Positions 59,153 to 64,000 of a DNA stretch of 64,000 bases are shown here, piece by piece; position 1 is the stretch's first letter; each line of letters opens with the position of its first letter. The notes under the pieces were generated by a model. That model searched no databases. It saw only the letters and a program-made list of their open reading frames with translations, and had not been told where the DNA came from. The position numbers and the translations under genes were made by a program. The stretch spans positions 1 through 64,000 of the forward strand of contig NZ_JBMSDT010000024.1 in NCBI RefSeq assembly GCF_049445795.1. The letters are read 5' to 3'. The DNA is from Larkinella sp049445795. Lineage in GTDB: Bacteria > Bacteroidota > Bacteroidia > Cytophagales > Spirosomataceae.

Positions 59153-60754
59153 ATGATCTGTGAAATGATGACTTTAACCCAGCAGCGACATCAGTTACTC
59201 GAGAAATTAAAAGCGATCGACCACCCGGAAGCGATCCGGAAATACTTTGGGTTGTTGAAGGAGTTGATCGAAATGGTGAATCTGCCCAATGGCGATGCCC
59301 GGCTGGCATTCGTCGTCGACCGTGAGCGCCGGGCGGTTTCGGCTTACATCAATTTTTTTCTGGCGCTCCGTCTTTCCCGGCCCCGACAGGGTGAGATCGA
59401 GTTCTGGCTGACGGTCAAGAAAGGGTGCCGCGAGCGCATTGAGCCCATCGGCGGTGTGGATGTGATTCCGTTGACGGAAAAATCAGACTACATTTCCATC
59501 GTGGTTGGGCAATCGTCGGATCATCTGCTGAACCATCCGATTCTGCGAAAATGCTGGGAGGATTGTTTGATGGAATTGCTGGTGACCACCAAACGCGGTC
59601 CCCACACGGCCACGCATAACCCGCTGATTTACCAGGCCGCCGACGATGAAGCGATCCGGGGTGAAATCATGACCGCCATTTTCCGGCCCGAACGCGAAAC
59701 TGACGCCTGGAGTGGTGTGGAGGAAGAACCGGAAGTTTATCAGAAAACCGTCCCGTCCCGTCCCGCCCTTCCATCGAACTGCATTTTGTATGGTCCCCCC
59801 GGCACCGGTAAATCCTTTGAAGCGCAACAGCTCTGTAAATCCTTTGATACCGAGTGGGTGACGTTTCATCCGTCGTTCGGATACGAAGAGTTTGTGGAAG
59901 GCATCCGGCCCGAAACCCGAAACAACCAGCTCAATTACAAGGTAGCGAAGGGCATTTTCTACAAGGCCTGCCTGGCCGCCTTGCAAAAGGCCGGTTACAC
60001 GACCCTAGCCGATTGCCTAAACGATTCGGTCGAAAACCGGCAGCAGAAAATCGCGCGGGCTGACGGTTACGTGCTGATCATTGATGAAATCAACCGGGCC
60101 AACATTTCCAAGGTGTTTGGTGAACTGATCACGCTCATTGAGCCCGATAAACGCTTGGGCGCGGCCAACGAACTATGGCTGACGTTGCCGTATTCGCAGG
60201 AACGGTTTGGGGTTCCGGCCAATTTGTACGTGCTGGGAACGATGAATACCGCCGACCGTTCGATTGCTTTGCTGGACATTGCGCTGCGTCGTCGGTTTCA
60301 TTTTCGGGAGGTTTTGCCCGAACCCGGTTTGCTCGCCCGGGTCGATGGGGTGGATTTGGCCGAACTTCTTCGTGTCATCAACGAACGAATTGAATACCTT
60401 TACGATCGCGATCACCAGATCGGTCATGCGTACCTGATGAATGTTCAGTCGCACGAAGAGCTGTGTGATGCGTTCTGTGACCGAATCATTCCGTTGTTGC
60501 AGGAGTATTTTTACGGCGACTGGCGAAAAATTCAACTGGTGCTGGGCGACAATCCGGCCTGGGGAAAAGCGCCGGAACAAAAGCTGATCCGGGTGAAAAA
60601 ACAATACCGACCAGCCCTGACCAAAGAAGTGTTCGGCGAAGAACCGGATGATCTGGCAGAGGTTGTCACGTACGAGATAAACCCGCATCTGCTCCGGCGA
60701 GACTATGAACAGGTGCCGAAAGAAGCATTTATTTCTATTTATCATAAACCTTAA
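59153..60754 (+). CDS. McrB-like AAA+ ATPase
   Basis: A 533-residue protein with an N-terminal region of about 205 residues of unknown fold, then a McrB/AAA_5-type motor. Walker A is GPPGTGKS near residue 212, the family-specific FHPSFGYEEFVEGIRP follows, Walker B is LIIDEINRAN near 308, sensor 1 is GTMNTADRS near 361 and the arginine-finger region is RRRF near 380. In McrBC restriction this motor drives the McrC nuclease, with target recognition by the N-terminal domain. No McrC-like gene is adjacent: a dehydrogenase follows after a REPIN-like element. It may be a solitary or decayed system. Confidence 0.88.
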   Translation: MICEMMTLTQQRHQLLEKLKAIDHPEAIRKYFGLLKELIEMVNLPNGDARLAFVVDRERRAVSAYINFFLALRLSRPRQGEIEFWLTVKKGCRERIEPIGGVDVIPLTEKSDYISIVVGQSSDHLLNHPILRKCWEDCLMELLVTTKRGPHTATHNPLIYQAADDEAIRGEIMTAIFRPERETDAWSGVEEEPEVYQKTVPSRPALPSNCILYGPPGTGKSFEAQQLCKSFDTEWVTFHPSFGYEEFVEGIRPETRNNQLNYKVAKGIFYKACLAALQKAGYTTLADCLNDSVENRQQKIARADGYVLIIDEINRANISKVFGELITLIEPDKRLGAANELWLTLPYSQERFGVPANLYVLGTMNTADRSIALLDIALRRRFHFREVLPEPGLLARVDGVDLAELLRVINERIEYLYDRDHQIGHAYLMNVQSHEELCDAFCDRIIPLLQEYFYGDWRKIQLVLGDNPAWGKAPEQKLIRVKKQYRPALTKEVFGEEPDDLAEVVTYEINPHLLRRDYEQVPKEAFISIYHKP

Positions 60755-60755
60755 T

Positions 60756-60842
60756 CGTATCCACGGACTTTAGTCCGTGAGAGTTAATATTATCATCTAG
60801 ATTGTACTAACTCCAAAACACGGACTGAAGTCCGTGGGTACG
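60756..60842. repeat. Family 2 REPIN-like element
   Basis: The arms at 60756-60780 and 60819-60842 carry the ACGGACTTTAGTCCGT and ACGGACTGAAGTCCGT palindromes with CGTA/TACG outer ends around a 38-base spacer. The two arms differ at the centre and at the outer CC. It lies between the McrB-like stop and the dehydrogenase start (8 bases). Confidence 0.88.
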
Positions 60843-60850
60843 GCAACAGT

Positions 60851-61882
60851 ATGAAAGCTCTGGTCCTAACTGATTACAAACACTTTGAATTGCAAGACTT
60901 GCCTCGCCCCAAACCCGGACCGACCGATGTGCTGGTGCGGGTTCAGGCCGTTGGCATTTGCGGCAGCGACGTTCACGGCATGGACGGGAGCAGCGGCCGC
61001 CGGATTCCGCCCATTGTGATGGGCCACGAAGCCTCCGGAATCATCGCCGAAGTGGGCGAAAACGTAAAAAACTGGCACACCGGCGACCGTGTTACGTTCG
61101 ATTCGACGGTGTACGCGCTCGACGACTGGTACAGCCGTCGGGGCATGTACAACCTCAGCGACGGTCGCGAGGTACTGGGCGTTTCCACCCCCGATTTCCG
61201 GCGGCAGGGCGCGTTTGCTGAATACGTTATCGTTCCTCAACACATTTTATATCAGATTCCCGACAACGTCAGCTTTACCCAGGCGGCTTTGGTCGAGCCC
61301 GTGGCGGTGGCATTGCACGCGCTGAGCCTGACGCCGGTTCAGGTCAATGATTCGGCTGCTGTCGTGGGAGCAGGGATGATCGGCTTATTCGTCATTCAGG
61401 CGCTGAAACTGGCCGGGTGCAGCCCGATTATCGCTGTCGATCTGGATGACGACCGACTCGCTTTAGCCCGGAAGCTCGGTGCTGACGTGACCATCAACGC
61501 CAGTCGGCAGGATGTTACGGCGGAGGTGCAGGCACGGACACAGGGACGTGGGGCGGATGTGTCGTTCGAGGTAGTCGGGATTGCGCCCACCGTCAAAACC
61601 GCCGTCGACTGCGTTCGGAAAGGGGCGACAGTGACGCTGGTGGGCAATCTGGCCAAATCGGTCGATATCTCGTTGCAGGCCATCGTGACGCGGCAGTTGC
61701 GGTTGCAGGGTTCGTGCGCCATCAATGGCGAATACGAAGCCGCGCTGAGTTTGATTTCGTCCGGAAAAATCAATGTCGAAGCCATCCTGAGCGCCGAAGT
61801 GCCGCTGGCCGAAGGAGCGAGTTGGTTTCAGCGGTTATACGAGAAAGAAAAAGGGCTGATCAAGGTGGTGTTGAAGCCCTGA
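60851..61882 (+). CDS. Medium-chain zinc-type alcohol/polyol dehydrogenase lacking structural-zinc cysteines
   Basis: A 343-residue NAD(P)-dependent dehydrogenase of the MDR superfamily. The catalytic zinc ligands are present: Cys37 in GICGSD, His59-Glu60 in GHEASG, and a later Glu in VEPVAV. The Rossmann loop is VVGAGMIGLFVIQA. The four cysteines of the structural zinc lobe (C-x2-C-x2-C-x7-C) are replaced at the aligned places by Ala89, Asp92, Ser95 and Ser103. The rest resembles sorbitol/threonine/galactitol-phosphate-type dehydrogenases; the substrate is unknown. It opens a cluster with a Gfo/Idh/MocA gene interrupted by a toxin-antitoxin pair. Confidence 0.9.
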   Translation: MKALVLTDYKHFELQDLPRPKPGPTDVLVRVQAVGICGSDVHGMDGSSGRRIPPIVMGHEASGIIAEVGENVKNWHTGDRVTFDSTVYALDDWYSRRGMYNLSDGREVLGVSTPDFRRQGAFAEYVIVPQHILYQIPDNVSFTQAALVEPVAVALHALSLTPVQVNDSAAVVGAGMIGLFVIQALKLAGCSPIIAVDLDDDRLALARKLGADVTINASRQDVTAEVQARTQGRGADVSFEVVGIAPTVKTAVDCVRKGATVTLVGNLAKSVDISLQAIVTRQLRLQGSCAINGEYEAALSLISSGKINVEAILSAEVPLAEGASWFQRLYEKEKGLIKVVLKP

Positions 61883-61908
61883 CCCGTAGCGGATTATTGT
61901 GCCCCCAC

Positions 61909-61979
61909 TTCGTTGTTCGTTATGCAATATTCGGTGTTCGTTATTTGAAATAGCGAATCTTGATTAACGAATAGCGAAG
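61909..61979. repeat. Imperfect inverted repeat of TTCGTTATTC words
   Basis: The left arm (61909-61947) has CTTCGTTGTTCGTTATGC and TTCGGTGTTCGTTATTT; the right arm (61948-61979) reads GAAATAGCGAATCTTGATTA then ACGAATAGCGAAG. They are diverged inverted copies upstream of the toxin-antitoxin pair, reminiscent of the paired-word repeats around the four-helix-bundle gene. Confidence 0.6.
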
Positions 61980-62025
61980 GGAGGGAAGGAGCTATCATTC
62001 GAGCGCAAGCCAGCCTATTTATTAC

Positions 62026-62033
62026 TAATTTTG
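62026..62033 (+). promoter_or_regulatory. Putative -7 element (TAATTTTG) for the toxin-antitoxin pair
   Basis: TAATTTTG matches TAnnTTTG and lies 15 bases before the antitoxin ATG, predicting a very short leader. A -33 element is not clear. Confidence 0.4.
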
Positions 62034-62048
62034 ACAAACTAATTTCCG

Positions 62049-62288
62049 ATGGAAGATTTGTTAAAACGGATTACCAGTAATCCGAAGGTTAGTCTGGGGA
62101 AGCCGACCATTCGAAATATGCGGTTTACGGTAGCCCACATGCTGGAATTGTTAGCGGCTGGGATGACCGAAGAGGAAATTCTGCAAGACTATCCTTATAT
62201 TGAAAAAGCGGATATTCAGGCCTGCTTGTTGTATGCGTCGCGTGTGGCCAATGCGAATGCCATTACGGTCTTTACGACGGCTGCCTGA
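62049..62288 (+). CDS. DUF433-family antitoxin
   Basis: A 79-residue protein with the DUF433 pattern: RITSNPKVSLGKPTIRNMR, an ML-ELLAAGMTEEEILQDYP segment, and ADIQACLLYASR. DUF433 proteins are small helix-turn-helix-like antitoxins paired with PIN-like toxins. It overlaps the toxin gene by one base (TGATG). Normally it neutralises the toxin and represses the shared promoter. Confidence 0.88.
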   Translation: MEDLLKRITSNPKVSLGKPTIRNMRFTVAHMLELLAAGMTEEEILQDYPYIEKADIQACLLYASRVANANAITVFTTAA

Positions 62289-62653
62289 TGACAGGTAATC
62301 TCAGGTTTCTGGTGGATACGCAACTTCCGCCAATACTCGCTGCTTTCCTTTGCCGAAAAGGCTTTGATGCAATTCATACAACCTTCTTCTCTGAAGGCTA
62401 CTTATTAGAAGATGAGCAGATTAGCCAGATAGCAATCGAGCACAATCGCATTATCATTACAAAAGATAATGACTTCTCAATGCATTATTTTTTGAAAGGG
62501 GCACCACCGAAAGTACTCCATTTAGCAGTGGGAAATATCCGCAATCGGGATTTAATAGACTGGTTGGATACGGTACTCATTGCAATTGTATCTTCTTTTG
62601 AATCCGGCTCAGACATGATTGAAATTAATTCAAAAGAAATGATAAGCTATTAA
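62288..62653 (+). CDS. DUF5615 PIN-like ribonuclease toxin
   Basis: A 121-residue Mut7-C/DUF5615-type PIN-like protein. The first acidic residue is in LVDTQLPPIL, and ITKDNDFSMHYFL carries the Asp pair of the PIN-like active site near residue 60. The short YLLEDEQI segment is also typical. PIN-like toxins cleave RNA, and its target is unknown. It is translationally coupled to DUF433 through a one-base overlap. The pair lies between dehydrogenase genes as a mobile-looking insertion and is AT-richer than both flanking genes. Confidence 0.87.
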   Translation: MTGNLRFLVDTQLPPILAAFLCRKGFDAIHTTFFSEGYLLEDEQISQIAIEHNRIIITKDNDFSMHYFLKGAPPKVLHLAVGNIRNRDLIDWLDTVLIAIVSSFESGSDMIEINSKEMISY

Positions 62654-62654
62654 T

Positions 62655-63734
62655 ATGCCTAAAACCCTCAACATTGCCCTCGTTGGCCCCGGAAAGGTGG
62701 CCCATCTTCATGCGAAAGCGACTCTGCAAACGCCCGATACTCAACTTGTTGCCATTTATGGCCGGAATCACCAGCGCGCCGAAGCGTTCGCCAATCAATA
62801 CGGGATTGCGGCCTATTCGGACATTTACGACATGGTCGACCGTGAGAATGTGGACATCTGTATCGTGTGCACACCCCACCCGGCCCACCGCGCAGTTGCC
62901 GTAGCGGCCCTGGAAGCCGGAGCACATGTGCTGGTCGAAAAACCGCTGGCATCGTCGCTGGAAGACTGCGATGCGATGATGGAAGCCGCCCGGAAAGCGA
63001 ACCGGCAACTGGCAACGGTCAGCCAGCGCCGGTTTTATGAACCCTGCCTGCGGATGCGGCAGGCCATCGACGCCGGGAAGATCGGAAAACCGGCACTGGG
63101 AGTAGCCCAGTTGCTCGGCTGGCGGAGTGAGGAATACTACCGGAGCGATCCGTGGCGTGGTTCGTGGCAGCACGAGGGCGGGGGCGTTCTGGTCAACCAG
63201 GCTCCGCATCAGCTCGATTTGCTGCTCTGGTACATGGGTGAAATGGAAGAGGTGTACGGTGTCTGGGCCAACCTGAACCACCCTTACATCGAGGTCGACG
63301 ACTCGGCGGTGGCTATCATCCGGTTTAAAAACGGCGGGATTGGCAACGTCATCGTCAGCAATTCGCAGAAACCGGGACTGTACGGCAAGGTGCATATTCA
63401 CGGCCAAAACGGCGCTTCGATTGGCGTGCAGACCGACGGTGGCTCCATGTTCATTGCCGGTATGACCGGGATTCAGGATTCGCCCTACAACGATGTATGG
63501 TCGGTACCGGACGAAGCTGAGATGCAGCCAATCTGGAAAGCCGAAGACGATCAGGCCTTTAGCAGTGTCGATTCGTCAACCTACTACTTCTCGCAGCAAC
63601 TGGCGGATTTTGCCCAGGCAATCCGCGACGGACGAAAACCGCTCGTGACGGCGCAGGATGGCCGGAACGTGGTCGCCTTGTTCCAGGCTATCTACGAATC
63701 GACGCGCACGAACCGTCCCGTTCGATTGGGTTGA
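62655..63734 (+). CDS. Gfo/Idh/MocA-family NAD(P)-dependent oxidoreductase (third copy)
   Basis: A 359-residue dehydrogenase. The nucleotide loop is ALVGPGKVAHLHAKA, in which GPGKVA departs slightly from GxGxxG. The catalytic lysine is in VEKPLASSLEDCDA near residue 95, and the WQHEGGGVLVNQAPHQLDLL region carries the active-site His near residue 185. It follows the toxin-antitoxin pair by 1 base, so read-through from it is likely. With the MDR dehydrogenase at 60851 it may form a small polyol-oxidation module; the substrate is unknown. Confidence 0.93.
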   Translation: MPKTLNIALVGPGKVAHLHAKATLQTPDTQLVAIYGRNHQRAEAFANQYGIAAYSDIYDMVDRENVDICIVCTPHPAHRAVAVAALEAGAHVLVEKPLASSLEDCDAMMEAARKANRQLATVSQRRFYEPCLRMRQAIDAGKIGKPALGVAQLLGWRSEEYYRSDPWRGSWQHEGGGVLVNQAPHQLDLLLWYMGEMEEVYGVWANLNHPYIEVDDSAVAIIRFKNGGIGNVIVSNSQKPGLYGKVHIHGQNGASIGVQTDGGSMFIAGMTGIQDSPYNDVWSVPDEAEMQPIWKAEDDQAFSSVDSSTYYFSQQLADFAQAIRDGRKPLVTAQDGRNVVALFQAIYESTRTNRPVRLG

Positions 63735-63791
63735 GCGGGCGGACTCAACAAAAACCGGTGAGTTTCCGTTTTGGAGGTAACTCATCGGATT

Positions 63792-64000
63792 ATGAAACAA
63801 CTGACTCGACTTGTTTACCTCCTCGGTATGATGGTCCTGGCCGACGGGTGCCGCAAAACGCCCGTCGGCAGTTCCCAAGCGATGGAACGAATGACCACCG
63901 ACCTGAGCAGTAAGCGCCGTCAGGGCGTCGACTTCACCGCCCACGGCGCAACTCCCACCTGGCTGCTCGACATCGATTTTACCAAAGCCATTCGTTTTCA
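63792..64000 (+). CDS. Lipoprotein, N-terminal part (runs off the window)
   Basis: Sixty-nine codons plus two bases of an unfinished gene. The start MKQLTRLVYLLGMMVLADGC reads as a lipoprotein signal, although Asp at -2 of the cysteine is unusual. After a polar linker, the segment VDFTAHGATPTWLLDIDF resembles the start of COG3650/META-like periplasmic lipoproteins, an assignment made on few residues. It is co-directional with and 57 bases after the oxidoreductase gene. Confidence 0.6.
   Translation, partial: MKQLTRLVYLLGMMVLADGCRKTPVGSSQAMERMTTDLSSKRRQGVDFTAHGATPTWLLDIDFTKAIRF

Noticed and set aside
1..64000. tRNA or rRNA genes
   Set aside because: No cloverleaf or rRNA-conserved sequence was recognised by eye; a covariance search would be needed to exclude them.

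Overview
The window is chromosomal DNA of a Bacteroidota bacterium, most likely a Spirosoma- or Larkinella-like member of the Cytophagales. This is inferred from two SusC/SusD pairs, a type IX secretion (T9SS) C-terminal domain, ECF sigma signalling, lipoproteins with short lipoboxes, several TAnnTTTG promoter -7 elements and a generally GC-rich coding bias. No rRNA, tRNA or CRISPR array was recognised.

Layout. 1-2400 is AT-rich and accessory: a truncated IS481-like transposase start, a small outer-membrane-type protein, a Crp/Fnr regulator and a DUF2971 protein. 2640-11574 holds a thioredoxin, a histidine phosphatase lipoprotein, a tripartite RND efflux operon (TolC, pump, adaptor) with a divergent AraC regulator, a pirin-like protein and an intradiol dioxygenase. 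11741-25449 is metabolic and regulatory: amidohydrolase, TetR, methyltransferase, ROK kinase, TonB-type outer membrane protein, ECF sigma factor with a membrane partner, DUF4385, malic enzyme and an esterase-like hydrolase. 25639-31101 is a sugar catabolic locus: an MFS transporter divergent from two Gfo/Idh/MocA oxidoreductases and a TIM-barrel isomerase, with a four-helix-bundle gene inserted between inverted repeats. 32201-34463 is modABC behind a ModE-like operator. 36704-47488 is a double SusCD locus; the second SusD carries a frameshift. 47565-49976 is a secreted M43 metalloprotease. 49999-53952 is a candidate polymorphic toxin with its immunity gene. 54363-64000 holds a DJ-1 protein, a GlcD-GlcF fusion, an McrB-like ATPase without McrC, a zinc-type dehydrogenase lacking the structural zinc cysteines, a DUF433/DUF5615 toxin-antitoxin pair and another Gfo/Idh/MocA oxidoreductase.

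The most unusual signals lie between genes. Two families of paired palindromes with REPIN architecture recur: family 1 has core ACGGGGCCGCCCGT, family 2 has core ACGGACTTTAGTCCGT. They occupy convergent, divergent and co-directional gaps, and one site is a composite of both. Other candidates worth attention are the inverted-repeat cassette around the four-helix-bundle (S23/Avd-like) gene, the chimeric toxin whose base composition changes mid-gene, and a ModE-type box overlapping a Bacteroidota promoter.
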